Positions 1 through 12,644 of a stretch of 64,000 bases of DNA are shown here, piece after piece. Source of the stretch: Coprinopsis marcescibilis (taxonomy: Eukaryota > Basidiomycota > Agaricomycetes > Agaricales > Psathyrellaceae). Location of the stretch: the NCBI GenBank assembly GCA_004369085.1, contig ML210282.1:1-64000 (forward strand), read 5' to 3'. Both the position numbers and the translations under genes were made by a program. Numbering within the stretch: the first letter of the stretch is position 1; the number at the start of each line of letters is the position of its first letter. The notes under the pieces were generated by a model that searched no databases, had not been told where the DNA came from, and saw only the letters and a program-made list of their open reading frames with translations.

Positions 1-159
1 TAGTGTACTGCTTCTCTTTGCAGTCCTATACCTGTTAAACAGCTCATGGGCGCTTAATACCTTTGCCTTCAACTGTATAACGACTAGGTTTTTGTTTCCC
101 CTCTTTAGTCCTTATCCCGCTTTCAACGCCATATCCCGGAACACCAACACTTGGTCGCA

Positions 160-2253
160 ATGTCTACCCCAACATCGCCTCGGAACGTCGAAGCACCCAC
201 GCCATTGCGCAGGACAAGATCTGCCAACGATCTCGATACCCTTCCCCGTAATGCAGCCCCCGCCATGGTATCGGACACCAGCGCGGATTCTGGTTCAAGA
301 GAGGCAGAAGCTTCCACTAGCAATAATCCCCAACCTCCGCCACAGAGCGCTTCAGGACCTTCAACATCCTGGACATTCAACATAGGCATGGACGCCAACA
401 CGCAAGGACAACCAGCCTCACCTGCCGGTGTCGACCCATTCGCAGGACAGGGCCCCATTAGACGGTTTTTCTCTTCAATTGGAGTAGGGAGGGGGGCAAC
501 ACCAGAGAGGAAGACGCAGATGTCGCTGATTTGGAATTTATCTTGGGGATTCGCTCAGGTATGTGGCTAATCTTCGCTTTGGTGGCCTATTCTATTAGGT
601 CGACGAACGTTGCTGACTCTATGGCCACTGCTCAGGTTGTCACTATCTCTACGTTGGTCGGTCTGACAGGGACTATCTGGAAGAACCCGGACCCCGATTC
701 GCCAATACCTCAGACCGAGTGGGAAGCGTGTGATAGGCCGCTGGGCGTTTGGGCTATTCTATGGGTTCTCAGAGTAATTCTGGCATCAGGGCTAGCGTAC
801 TGGGAATACAAGCGGACAGTTGCTGCGTGAGTTGTACACCACTTCGCGAGCCTTTGTGAACTTCATTGACCTTGTTATTGACTGTCACACAGCCGAGCAG
901 CTCAGCAGGCAGACACTGAGGGAGCCGCAGCCACTGCCAACAACGCATCTGCGCCTACCGCACCCGTCGCATCACCACGACCCAACGCAGGAACTCCATT
1001 TCAAACCGCATCTGCGACGAATGCAGCGTACCCAATGAACTCCATGAACGCTACTTCCAACCACAATTCGACTAATGTAGAGCCAATCACTCTTCCCCAT
1101 AATCATCTATACGCAAGGTGTGTGGTGTGAACAGCTGCTATTGCCGCGCCTGGAATTAACGATGTCATCAGGCTGTCGATGTGCTCATCTCTGATAACTT
1201 TGAGTTGGTTCCTCACTGCTCATATCATTCAATACACATCCCTGAACACGTGTCGCTACACCTCTCCACATCTATGGTGGCTCACATTCGGAATTCTCTG
1301 CATAATGTATCTCATGGTACTAGAAGTTATCCTCCTTGGATTTATCGTCTTGGTTGTTGCTCCTATTCTTTTTGTATGTCCGTTCTCACCCTCACTTTGC
1401 TCTCTAATTAACCTTTGTCCTCTCAGGTGTTCTGGAACATCTTCCTCTTCTGCATTGGGCGTCACCCTGCACAAAACCCTCACATGATCAAACCGGACAT
1501 CGGCAAGCTCTCTAAATCTCTGGTGGACCGCATACCGCTTGTAATGTACATTCCTCCGCCACCCATCCTTTCGGGGACCAACAAGGAATCAACACCAACC
1601 GATGAACCCCAGCACGAGTATCCCCCAACGTCACCCACCAACGCACAACAGCCATCACCGCCAACACCGCCCAAGCGCAACAGATTCCGATTCTTTAAAA
1701 AGAAACCATCCAAGGAAGCCGACAAGGCTGAAAATCTTGAGAAGCCTGTCAGTGACTCCAACGCAGTTGATCTAGAGGTAGGAAAGACGGAGCAGGAGGT
1801 CTGGGAAGGCCATTTTGAGAAGGGAGAATACCCTTTTGTCGTGCTGGAGGGTAATCGTGCAGCGTGTGCGATCTGCTTGATGGACTTTGAAGCGCCGAAG
1901 CTGAAAATAGGTGAAACGGAGGTCGTCGCCAGTTCTGCAGCAAATTCCAGCTCATCTACAGCTGCTAACACTCCCGCGAGAAGTCCGGACCAGACAGGTG
2001 AAAGTAGCAGTTCGCAGTTGAAGTTGGAGGATGCGGGAGAAGGCGCCCAACCACTAAGATTACTTGCATGCGGCCACGTTTTCCATGTAAGCGCAATGCC
2101 TCCCTTGTGCCTCGACACGAGGACTGATCGTTTCATTTATAGCAAACGTGTCTGGATCCATGGTTAACGGATGTTTCTGGAAGGTGTCCAGTGTGCCAAC
2201 GGCCTGTGGAGATCAGTGAGCTCAAGAAGAGGAAACGACGATTTGGAGGATAA
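160..2253 (+). CDS. RING-H2 finger membrane protein (probable E3 ubiquitin ligase)
   Basis: Probable membrane-anchored E3 ubiquitin ligase. The first Met is at 160 (the open frame extends upstream only through non-ATG codons). Exons read 160-558, 636-826, 893-1117, then from 1172 onward. The N-terminus is Ser/Pro/Thr-rich. Hydrophobic segments lie near codons at 640-820 and 1260-1480 (WWLTFGILCIMYL, then a long Leu/Ile/Val run, then VFWNIFLF). The C-terminal RING reads CAIC, then CGHVFH, then a 56-base intron (gtaagc to tatag), then QTCLDPWL and CPVC, ending in a basic KKRKRRFGG-type tail. An oddity is about 50 Ser/Thr-rich residues between the CAIC and CGH motifs, so the finger is interrupted by a flexible insert. 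Family role (ER or endosomal quality control) is inference only; the substrate is unknown. Confidence 0.8.
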
Positions 2254-2561
2254 TTTAGTCTCGCTAGTGTCGGACTCGTTCAGATTTGTATATGTCATGC
2301 CACCTCGACTGTGTTAATCGTAGTACGCTTTCCGTTTAATCATAACGTATGCAATCGCATTGGGAACTCAAATCCCTTGCCTTGATAAACTTTTGGATTG
2401 GGACGTACTCATTACAAACGACAATGCGTCATAGCGGAAGGACATACAGCATAATAAAGAAAATCATACACCCCATAAGACTCGATGGGTCGTGGACCCG
2501 ATGTGGAAAGGCCATGCGAAATAGTATTGGCGAAGAAAGGTATGGAATACAAGTAGAGAGT
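2254..2561. other. Intergenic, convergent 3' ends
   Basis: About 300 bases between the stop of the RING gene and the stop of the eS8 gene, which converge. I see no gene here; it should hold both 3' UTRs. Confidence 0.6.
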
Positions 2562-3462
2562 TTAGTGCTTGTGCTTTCCTGTCCTCAACTTCCTCAAGTA
2601 AAACTGTATTCATTGTTAGCAAAGTCGTACTCCGAGGAAGAAGAACTGCACTAACCTCGAGCTCCTTGCCCTCAAGGATGTAGCCGTCAGCACGTCCAGA
2701 TTGACCTGGTCGGCTGGCGATGGAAGCGTAGAGACGGCCGGCAGCGAATTGAGACTCAAGAAGAGGGTCAATTTTGGATTCTGAAAGACATATAAGCAAC
2801 AAAATTGAGAGATTAGCAGAGACAATGCGCACCCTTCTTCTTCTCATCCAAGTTGCGCTGGGCGTGGTTGGAAAGCTTCGTGGGCTCAGCGTCGGGGTTG
2901 ATCGTTGACTTGCCCTTTTTCGTGACGGGTTGAGCGTACTGCATCCAAGAGATAACTCGTAAGTTACGGTGCATCCAATTTTCAAGCCCTCCAAAAACGT
3001 ACGTGAGCTTCGTACCACTGTCTGAAGGGGGTGGCGTCGATTTGGATGATGGCGCTCTTAACCAGGGTGTTGGTTCGGACGAGTTCGTTGTTTGAGGCGT
3101 TGTAGACCTGAGATATAGGTTAGACCCCAGATGGTGAAAAATCTGAATCGCACGCACGACACCGATAAGACGAGTCTTACGAGTGATTCCCTCAGAGCCC
3201 CATGCGAAGTTGCCGGTGTCGAGACGGAGTGCTCTGTACTTCAGGTTTCCTCCTCGAACACGAACGGTGTGGACACGCTTAGCACCGAGCTTGGTGCTGG
3301 CGGGTTGACGACCGAGCTCGAACTTTCGCTTCTTGCGGTAGTGGGGCTTTTGCGCACCAGTGGCCGAACGCTTGTGCCGGGACGAACGAGAGATACCTAG
3401 ACATTGGCAGAATGTCAGCGATTAACGACGGCGACGATGAGCAACGATAAGCACTGACCCAT
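2562..3462 (-). CDS. RPS8: 40S ribosomal protein eS8 (RPS8)
   Basis: Structural protein of the small ribosomal subunit. The start codon at 3460-3462 is followed after only four coding bases by an intron (gtcagt to ctag); the spliced N-terminus is [20 protein letters not shown], the hallmark of eS8. [26 protein letters not shown] and [15 protein letters not shown] follow, then a basic lysine-rich segment (VTKKGKST) and the C-terminus [11 protein letters not shown]. At least four short introns interrupt the gene, including one between QWYEAH and YAQPV and one just before FYLRKLRTG. The length, about 205 residues, is normal for the family. The gene is divergent from the exporter gene at 3965, with a shared 0.5 kb upstream region. 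Confidence 0.95.
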
Positions 3463-3964
3463 GTCGGCGAGTCTTGAGGATGGGTCGTGTTGAGCTGGGG
3501 CGATTTGTGATGATACTCGAAAATAAGGTTCATAACAGTTTCAACTCCGCCCGGCAAATCCCGGCACATGACGACGGATCCTCGGCATAGTTGACCAAAA
3601 ATTGACCATTGTCAGGTCGTGATCGCGAATTCGAAGCTTTTTGAGAGGTATGGGAGTCGCTCAGTTTCCCGACAAGAATAACTTTGTATTGAATACTCAG
3701 TACTCAACGTCAAGCTCGAGGAAAATCTTATCTATGGCGGGATATGCGCCGTTTCAAACAGTTGGACATCGCGCTTCAATGGCCCGACCAGCTCGATGTG
3801 TAAGTAAGTGATGATGGTTGTGTTGTTAATTCGGCAGTGTCACCGCTACTTTGTTGCTTACAGCCTTAAGCTTCAAGATTAATATCCCCTTCACTCGACC
3901 TGAGCGTCATTACACCTGGAATGCTTTGGAACTGATCTAGCCAGGAGCTTATATTCCGTTCGAA
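3463..3964. promoter_or_regulatory. Shared divergent upstream region of eS8 and the DUF2421 gene
   Basis: 502 bases between two divergently transcribed start codons. No open frame of interest. It should contain both promoters and 5' UTRs; I could not pin a convincing TATA box, as is usual for ribosomal protein genes. Confidence 0.5.
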
Positions 3965-6900
3965 ATGAACCCCTTTCAGCTTTCTTCGTCATTGGCCAGC
4001 CAGCGAATCCCTGAAAGTGAAGAAGAAGACTCGGAGGATGTACCATTTCAGTCTGCAGGTCGGTTGGGATCGAGCATGAGTTACGGATCCCCTTCGACCA
4101 TGGAATACGGTTTCTCATCCTCCAATGCCAAGAGTCCTTTGCCCACCACTCCCGAACGTCCTCGTCGGGGAGTTCGGAGCGTGTCGTCGCCAGCAGTACC
4201 GCGGCGAAGAATGGACACATCCCCCTCGCGGCGCAGTCATGTAGAACCACAATGGACTTTGTTCGGCCAGTTGATGGAAAACGAAGGTCAACTGTCTGCT
4301 CGTCCTCGTTCCACAGCCTCTTTCAGAAGGCCATCCAACGCGTCCAATTTCTCTCGCCCTCAGGGACTTGGTGACTTTGGCACGTCCGCAGAGGCCGCTC
4401 TTCAGCCAGGGTCGACATTCTCCTCACCGCGACCAACATTGGAGCGACAGCTTTCTCAAGAAACCTTTGTCGGCAATGCCCCGGACTATGATTCAGCCGA
4501 CTCTGAATCCACAACGTCAGTTGAGCTAACCCCGAAGGACGGCAGCTTTTGGTTTCCTTTTGCATGGCTTCCAACACTCACTGTCGCCCATCGCAATATT
4601 TTGAAATGTGCAATCGCATACTTCATCGCATCCCTGTTCACCTTCTCTCCTCACCTTTCTGGCTTGTTCAGTGGCTTGATCTCGTATGGGCCAGGGCACC
4701 ATGACCCATTGCCCAGTGGGCATATGGTTGCAACAATGTATGCTTCTTTCACTTTCTACAAAGTACATGCACCTAACCTGATGATTTCAGTGCCGTTTAC
4801 TTTAATCCTGCCAAAACCGTTGGTTCTATGATAGAAGCAGACTTGTTCTGCTTTCTGGGCTTGGTTTATGCCGCATTCATCTGTTTAGGGTCGATGGCTA
4901 TGTATTGGTGGGTCGAAGAGCAAGAAGGGTGGGAGTGGCTCGCAGATATCATTGTGCTCCACTGGGTTGGAATTGGCATGGCAGTCATTGCCTTCATGAA
5001 AGTTTGGATGGCGAGTCGTCTGTCCTATCATGTGGTATTCGCTAACTGTTGTACAGAGCAATCCTTCGTTTAATACTGGTACTGCCCCATAATTTCCTTT
5101 TACCGCGCACGTACTGACACCCTAGATTAGCTTGCAGTATGATGTCAATTATCGTCTTCGTTGTGTAAGTTGGCCCCCTCTCTCGACCAAGCAGCCGTGT
5201 TTCTAACTTGTCGCAGTATTGTTAAGGAAGGCGGTCTGTTAATTTTGGGACAAGTAACGGCCATCGTCGTTTGCGGTTCAGTTATCGCAAACCTCGTTTG
5301 CTTTTTTATTTGGCCTCAAAGTGCTACGATCACTCTCCAGGACAACATGGTCAAGACCTTGGATTCCTTTTCGACACTGCTTTCGAAGCTTACCGAGGTC
5401 TTCCTCGTCGAGGATCAGGATGATGATGAACACCATAAAATCAGCAAACTTCATCAAGCAATTGAAAACCACCAAAACAGTTTCACAACACTGAAGAAGA
5501 TTTTGGGCGAGGCACAAAGCGAATGGATTTATCGTGACTTTGACGTTGACGAAGATGATGGTTCCAAGGGGGGTAGCATACTGCGCGGAGAATACGCCAG
5601 TCATCGCGGATACGAAGACGCAGTGGACAGCATGAATCGCCTTGCGCAGCATCTCAACGGTTTACGGAGTAGCACCCGACTTCAGCACGAATTGACGAAG
5701 GCAGATATCATTCGTGAACACGGTTCACCCAGCAAAGGCAAAGCAATAGCAGATGATGAAAGCGCAATTTTGCATGCCGCAGCGGAGATGTTTGGAGACC
5801 TAATTGACGAGTTAGGACCCCCACTCAAGTCTTTGACCGTACGTTGCATGATTATTTGTGACCGCAGGGACTCACCATTCCCCACCCTACAGGGAGCCTG
5901 CACCTCTACAATCGACAAACTAAAGGTAGCATTTACCAAGGCTAGAAGCAAGTCAGTGCAGCCCCACGATATCATGCAACCCGAGGACTTTATCGAAATG
6001 GCAGAGGGGATTGAAAGGGCTCTATTTGCTTTTGAAAGCACTTCCAACCATGCACTCCTCCGTCTATATCGGCGAGGAGCACACCCGATCTCACGAGAAA
6101 ATGGAAGCTGGGACTCTGAAAACAAGCTATTGACTGAAGATGAAAACGAACATGTCTTCTTGGTTTACTTGTAGGCCTACCACTCTGATTTAACTGCAAC
6201 TACTAACTTTATCATCTTTCTAGCTTCATTTTCACCCTGCAAGAATTCGCAGGAGAAGTAATTTTGCTAGCCGATGCAATGGAACGGATATACAATTTCG
6301 AAAGGCGGCGGATGATGCAAGATTCATTCTTCCGTCGACTGGGCTACTCCATCGTTCGGCGTTTCACATTGATCCGACTGTGGCTCAAGCGTCCAACAGG
6401 CCAGGTCCAGGGCTTACATCGCAGCCTCTGTAAGTTTAGGTTCTTCCCTTCAAAAGATGAGAATGCTAACGATTATCAATTATCAAGCGTATATGATCCC
6501 CCAACACCGTGTTGCTCATGCATTCTTCCCAAAGATTCGTCCCCATGCGCCCGATACAATTCAAACACCTTCCCGAAAACAGCTCTCATTCTGGGGGAGA
6601 GTGAAGCATAGAGTTTGGGAACTGAGTGGGGTTTTCAAGGAGAGAAACGTCAAGTATGCCATCAAGGCCGGAATAGCGATCGCCCTTTTAGCTTCGCCTG
6701 CATTCTTCGACGTCACTCGACCATACTTTGTTGAGTATCAAGGTGACTGGGCCTTGGTCTCGGTGAGTCTTTTGATCTCGCCCTACTCCATTCGAATGCT
6801 AATTCGGGCTTTAGACCTTCGTCGTCCTTTCTCCCACTATCGGAGCTGTGAGTTGAACTACGCTTTTGAGGTCAAGGTGCAATCTAATGGCAATATACCC

Positions 6901-8401
6901 TCTTAGACCAATTATTTGAGTTTTCAGCGAATTTTGGGAACTCTGTAAGCATGACTTTTGCCATCCTATATGATACTGTGCTGATTCGCGGAATTAGCTT
7001 CGGAGCTCTGGTTGCTGCATGCATATATTCGCTCTTCCCAGAGGACGCAGTAGTGCTTTCGGTGTTCGGATTTTTCTTTTCGTTACCTTGTTTCTACTAT
7101 GCAGTTACCCGTCCACATCTTCTTTCCGCGTCAAGATTCGTTTTATTGACCTACAACCTCACTTGTCTCTACTGGTAAGCTGGCTCCATTCAGTTTCTGG
7201 ATGACCCACCCTGAGTTTTCCCCATAGTTATAATTTACGTCAGCGAGACGTATGGGTTTGGGATATCGCTATAGACAGGGCCATGGCTGTGATTGGAGGC
7301 GTGCTGTGGGCAGCAATTGTGTCGAGGCTTTGGTGGCCAGCTGAGGCTAGAGCGGAACTCAGCAAATCGCTTGGAGAGTGAGTGTTATCGCGTATCCTTT
7401 TTGTACCACATTTAACGTCTGTTTCTGGTTACAGTTTCTGCATCAACCTTGGGTGGCTCTACACCAGATTAGTCGCGTCCAATTCGTTTGCGCCAGATTA
7501 TCAGCCTGAAGCTCAGCAATACGTTGCCACCGAAAGCTCTCGCCCCCTGGCTGGGTCCAGCAATCTGCAAGTTTCGAAGCTTCACAACTCGATTCACGAG
7601 TTCATGGCAATGTAAACACCATAGTCCGCCTTATTTCAGGGTAGATTCTAACCTTTGTGTCACAGGGAACTTCACCTGCAAATTAAGTTGATTGACTTGC
7701 AGAACCTTTTGGCCCAGGCACAACATGAACCACGACTCAAGGGTCCTTTCCCCGTGGCACTCTATCGCGACGTATTGACGAGCCTTCAAACCATTTTGGA
7801 CAAGTTACATAGCATGCGTTGCGTCACGACCCGTGAAGAATGGTAAGTTGAACATGGTTCGAGTTGAAATGCCAATTGACTGACGGGTCTCGTTAGGTAT
7901 ACTGTATGTTTCCAGTTGTGGGCCGTCCATTTCGCAAATTTTCACTCACAATCGTATTAGAGCGTTAGGAAAGATTTCATCGTTCCTGTGAACAAGGAAC
8001 GCCATGAAATGGTTGGCAATATCATCTTGAGTTTTTCCACCCTCGCCTCGGCATTTCGTCTCAAGGCGCCGCTTCCACCCTATTTGCCTCCAGCAGAAAA
8101 GTCAAGGCAAAGACTGGTGAGTAATTACCACTGCATCCTCTATCGGATTAATTCTCACCCATACTCGTAGGTCGCGGCGATTAAGAGACTCGACGTGGTG
8201 AAGAATCGTGATATCCGAGGGTCCCGCCAGCTCCTATTCTTCGCATATGCCATTACAATGAGAGGTGTTACTGAAGAGCTTGAGAGGCTGGGAAGAACCT
8301 TGCAAGAAGCATTCGGTGTGATAGGAGGAGCCTCAGAAACGTTCGACGCGCTTTTTTTCCAGGAAGAGGAGAGATACCGTATTATTGAGCACGCCTCATA
8401 G
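3965..8401 (+). CDS. Large two-domain membrane protein, Bre4/aromatic-acid-exporter-like (DUF2421 type)
   Basis: Multi-exon membrane protein of roughly a thousand residues. The first about 190 residues are Ser/Pro-rich and hydrophilic. A first membrane domain follows, with WLPTLTVAHRNILKCAIAYF, then several hydrophobic helices (around 4830-5060) and VTAIVVCGSVIANLVCFFIW. A long hydrophilic linker with acidic runs follows (5340-6170). A second half repeats the pattern: KYAIKAGIAIALLASPAFF, QGDWALVS, then hydrophobic segments at 6950-7170 and VIGGVLWAAIVSRLWWPAEA. The C-terminal soluble part ends with the EEERYRIIEHAS tail. The two-half plan matches fungal fusaric-acid-resistance/aromatic acid exporter proteins related to yeast Bre4. 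Substrate is unknown. At least ten introns were inferred; internal junctions are not all certain. Confidence 0.75.
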
Positions 8402-8606
8402 ACCATTGATTTGCTGATGCTACATAGATATATCGCTTTGCCTTTGCCTTACTCGTGGTTTTGTCGCAGTTTTGATTCTAGTCAATAGTAATACATCGGA
8501 CATACAATGAGTGAAATACAGAAAGGTGTAGTTCTTAAATATTATTGATACAGTTGCGGTTAGCTTGCGTTATAGCCATCTTTCGTTAAAGGGTGTTGGT
8601 CTGTCA

Positions 8607-10318
8607 TTAATTGCGTCGCCCAAGATCTTCGACATGCTTTTTCAATTGAGCGTAGGTGTCCGAGCGTTTGTCGACGTAATCTCCCTCGAACCAGTAGGGG
8701 TTGTTCCTGTAAGTACAATTGTTGTCAGTTGGAGGTCACGTCAAACCAGCGCACCCAGCAATACGTACAATCTAAGACCCTCAGTTCCAGCTTGCCTGAG
8801 GTCCTGTGAGCATATACTTTTGTACCGAAGAATTCGGATCAACGTACCAGTACAGGGTACCTTGAATACCGGAGGAGACGACTTTGTCAAGCCATTGGGG
8901 TCGGATCTCGGGCCCGATGTCAGCCAATACAACTGGCTTTCCTACGCGAGCCTGAGTTTTTCCGTGTTCTTCAATCCATTTCAGTGGCTCGTCGGTATGA
9001 GTCGGCAGTTCATAGGACGCTGGGCGATACTAGCGCTGGGGCTTGAGCACTAGACAAAACGCTGGTGCTGAGTCGGAGCCTACTCACTGCGAAAGTTCCG
9101 TAGTCAATAGTGTCGATAGCGAGGTTGGCCTCGAAGTCAATGCCGTCCCTTCCACTGCGGTCATAGGCTTGTTGAGTGACAACACTACTTGCCCAATTAG
9201 TTACGCTTACTTGTACGTCCACTTAGAGTTAGGCCTGTTGTAGAAACCTTCGTCTCCAACAGCGACAAGGTGGTTGCGGTCAATCGACTTGATGTGGGAT
9301 GACATCTCCTTGACCCAAGAGGTAATAACGGTGGGTGAGCACTTGGGGTTTTGTGGACTGACAATGATACTAATCAGCTTCTGTGACGACAGCCGTGAAA
9401 CGGGGCACTCACTTCCAAGAGACGGCACACTTGAGATGGTGGCCAAGTTCCCATGAGATGATAGCGCGCTCCTCTTTGTATCGGTCAACCACAGCACCGA
9501 TATAGTCCTTGTACGCGCTCTGCCAAAGAATAAGAGTCGTTCAGGTCTTAAGCGGAATGTCACTGACCTTGACAGCAGAGTTGGTGAAAAATTCGTCGTG
9601 GAAGTGCCATTTGTCGCGACCAAGCACTTGGGTTATGTATGTCTCGACACCGCCAGTGACATAGTCTTGGTTATAGTTACTGGTCCTGCAGAGACGAAAA
9701 TCGACGTTAGCCCTGTAATTGGACACTGCAATGATGGTGGAACTTGCGACTCACAGGACGACGATCAATCGAAGGTGATGTTTGCGAGCACTGGCAATGA
9801 CACGGTCTAACGAGCCCTAGTCAGCTTCTCGGTTTCAAACACGACCAGAAAGTCGTTTACCGAAGTATCCGAAGCCAGATGGGCCATAGTTTATAACGGA
9901 TTTGTTGCCGCGCCAGAGCTGGTAGTAAATACCGTTCGGTGCCATATTAGATTCTTCCATTTCGTTGTGACCCCTATGTTGTTCGACGCGTCAATATTGC
10001 GTATGTGTTAGATTAGTTGACACTGACCAAACGCGAACGGTGGTAGCCCCCATTCCTGCGATATCAGCGAAGGCTTTGTCCATGTCAGTATCGTTTAGAT
10101 TAGCCAAGCTGATCCAGTATGCATTCGCCCTGACAATGATGGGTTAGAACAGCTGTACGACCCGCACAGAGCATTACCCACCCAACGAGAATGTATTTGT
10201 AGCCATCGAGAGAGAAATAGCTCCCAAAAGTCTCGACAAAGTTCTGGCCTATTGGCCCACCTGCTGCGGCCATCTTGAAGAACAAGAGAGCTGATATGAG
10301 GGCTAGTAGAAGCTGCAT
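8607..10318 (-). CDS. Secreted GH5 (subfamily 7-like) protein with altered catalytic residues, copy 1
   Basis: The N-terminus MQLLLALISALLFFKMAAAG is a signal peptide, so the product is probably secreted. The body follows fungal endo-beta-1,4-mannanases: FSLDGYKYILVGANAYW, TTVRVWGHNEM, NYNQDYVTGG, a YKEERAIISWEL helix, WVKEMSSHIKSID, HLVAVGDEGFYNRP and GIDFEANLAIDTIDYGTF. At the acid/base site, where active enzymes read W-E-L-A-N-E-P, this protein reads W-E-L-G-H-H-L (the two His codons are 9436-9441). At the nucleophile site, usually E-E-F/Y-G, it reads A-D-I-G (Asp codon 8919-8921). The usual HLYP is AYRP. The C-terminus YWQAGTEGLRLNNPYWF needs a small 27-base-type exon, the same as in copy 2. 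About 390 residues. Activity on mannan is doubtful; carbohydrate binding is possible. Confidence 0.8.
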
Positions 10319-10357
10319 CGTTGCGTTGAGCTGATTTCTATGAGCGCTGACATCCTG

Positions 10358-10365
10358 TTTTTATA
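10358..10365 (-). promoter_or_regulatory. TATA-like box of GH5 copy 1
   Basis: On the minus strand the bases read TATAAAAA, 40-47 bases upstream of the start codon at 10318. A matching element lies before copy 2, which supports an inducible-type promoter. Confidence 0.45.
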
Positions 10366-12644
10366 CCTTGTTGTAGAAATCCTCTCGGCTGTTTGTCGCT
10401 TCGTGAAGGACGATGGACGAGTGAGGAGAACTTGGTAACAGCGAAGAAAAACCGTAGTCCGCATGAAAGACTGGTCAGATACTTGATCAAGTAACGTACC
10501 TCTCATAGCATCTCATTTGTCATTGCTGTCGTTGCTGAATCAAGATGATCCATCCCAGGGAAACCCACTTGACCGCAAGTATTTGTCACATTTCGAACCT
10601 CGACATTCTACTGCCGTACTAGTTCTTACGATTCCCCATGCTCGTAACTCTGGCCATGTCCCATGCAGATGGAAAGGATGGATGAGATCCTGTCTGATCC
10701 ACCTCAATCTCAAGGAACTTTGCGAGAAGGAATTGGAAGCACCCACTGTTGATAGGAGCTGATAGAGATCAAGAAGCCCTCTCCGTTGGCCAGATCGGAT
10801 GCTGTTGGTTTGAGACTGTAGCTGAAGAAGCTTGAAAGCTGGTTGTCAAGTTGTTGTAATCCTCAACAATGATGCCATGCCGAGGCACGCAGGCCGGAAC
10901 ATAAAACCTGCGCAAGCAGATGGTTGTAGTACTGGAGAGGTATGAGGGGGTATGGCCAGCCAAATGTCATCTGGTGAGCGATGACAATGCTGCGACGCGG
11001 TAAGCCATTACGGACGAATGTCCGAAGAGATTCCTTGACTCTCAAGGTCTTACGCCTCGTGAAAGCTTTGCATCTATGAGACCTGAAACTGGACAATGAG
11101 TAAGCGTGGTACTCCATTTGAAAACACAAGCTCGTGGAAGATCGAGATACAGTAAGAGTCCACATCTGGGCCCGCACAGAGTTGTCTACGTGACGAAGGG
11201 ATCTGTCCGTGTCCGTTGAGTTTCCTGATTCTGCAGTACGGATGGAGTGTGCTTCTGAAGCGTATGCGGAGTTGTGGGGAAGGCGTTAGTCGACGTTATC
11301 TGATATGTCCAGTCATGCTTACCTTTACCTTCCTTCTCAAATTGCGGTTTGAACGCCAAATATACTGGGAGTAGTAATCTATCTGAGGATTCCCCACTCA
11401 TGCTTAAAGTTCTCAGCCTCACGTGTGAGTGATAATGTCCTTTCCACTGAAATCTTCACTCGGTCGTTTAATCAGGGTGCTTCGATCTGGGAAGCACCGT
11501 TCTGGTGGCCATAAAACGCTCTTCGGGCGCTTGTCCTTGTTCTGTTGTCATCGTTTGAGAACAAAACAACCTTGAAAGGTAAAAAGTGTGTGAGCTCAAG
11601 AAGCATCTTATCAGATCTTCCTCAAATCTGTGACGTCTGCCCCGGCTATCCACTGTCACAATGCGCTACAATCTTTGTCGATCGCGTCGACCCAGGGTTC
11701 CGAAGTTTCGAAATCCCTTACCTACATTTCCCAGAACCTTACATCTCACAAATCTGTGGAGTATACGGGAAATAGAAGACATTGGTTACGGGATAAGCAT
11801 TTCAAATGTATATCGCTTTATTCCCAATGCTACCGCCTATTCATACCACAAAAACTCACGAACTCTGGTAGCAATTGCCCTCGAGGCTCGAAATGTATCA
11901 TGTTGTTCGGAGAAATAGTCAAGTCACCCACTCGAAATCCGAGTAACTGGAATTCGTTTGGCGAATGGTCGTGGAAGGTTTCTGGGTCAGTGCCCCCCAC
12001 GGGCGCGTCTTCGACTCGGAACGCAGTTCGCTGACACCAAGCCATCCCAGCAACATGTCAATTGCTGGTATCTATCCGTAGGAAAGCCTTATCTGATAAC
12101 CCGAGATACATGTCCGGACCGAATCAGGTGCAAATAAATGCGCTCGGCCATCGTCTAACTTGGGGCCGTATGTTAGAGTTTGACAGTCAAAATATCTGGG
12201 CGCTTATACAGCTGGGTTTGGGAGAGTGGGTGTTCAAACAACACAAGCCCGAGCGATGGATGGACCCAAAAGGGTATCATCAACATAGCTACGCCGTCGT
12301 GGCCTGAGAAACCTCCTTCAATCTCCTAGACCCACTGCATAAACTCGGTTCCATAATGGCCATCTACTAGTATATGCGCCGAAGAGCAAACATTAGATAT
12401 CAAAACAGGAATACAACATTTATCACATGTATTCGATACAAGCTGTTCCCAAGTATTGACCCGTATTAATACGCAAGCCAAGGACTATTAATGATTTGGA
12501 AGAGAATTTGATTCAGATGCAACTAGCCAAAAGGTTGTATACAAAAATTGTTATTGACACAGAATGTAATCGAGGGTATAAATCTACATTGCTGCCTACA
12601 TATTGCGGTCGTCAGGATCGTTTCATTCATATGTATCGTGATGT
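10366..12644. other. Gene-sparse spacer between the two GH5 copies
   Basis: About 2.3 kb with no gene I can name. The plus-strand open frame at 12062-12307 (81 codons, containing IWALIQLGLGEWVF and KPERWMDP) and frames at 11545-12034 look mildly protein-like, but no start, splice sites or family could be fixed; they could be eroded gene remains. No third GH5 copy or clear transposon was seen. Confidence 0.5.

Noticed and set aside
1480..2136. 218-codon minus-strand open frame
   Set aside because: Antisense shadow of the RING-H2 gene; no motif.
2562..3462. snoRNA inside eS8 introns (as in vertebrate RPS8)
   Set aside because: Introns are only about 60 bases and I could not find paired C and D boxes.
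12240..12310. Reverse-transcriptase-like YVDD motif on the minus strand (AYVDDTLLGPS)
   Set aside because: A stop follows within a few codons and no other RT, integrase or LTR signal is near; judged chance.
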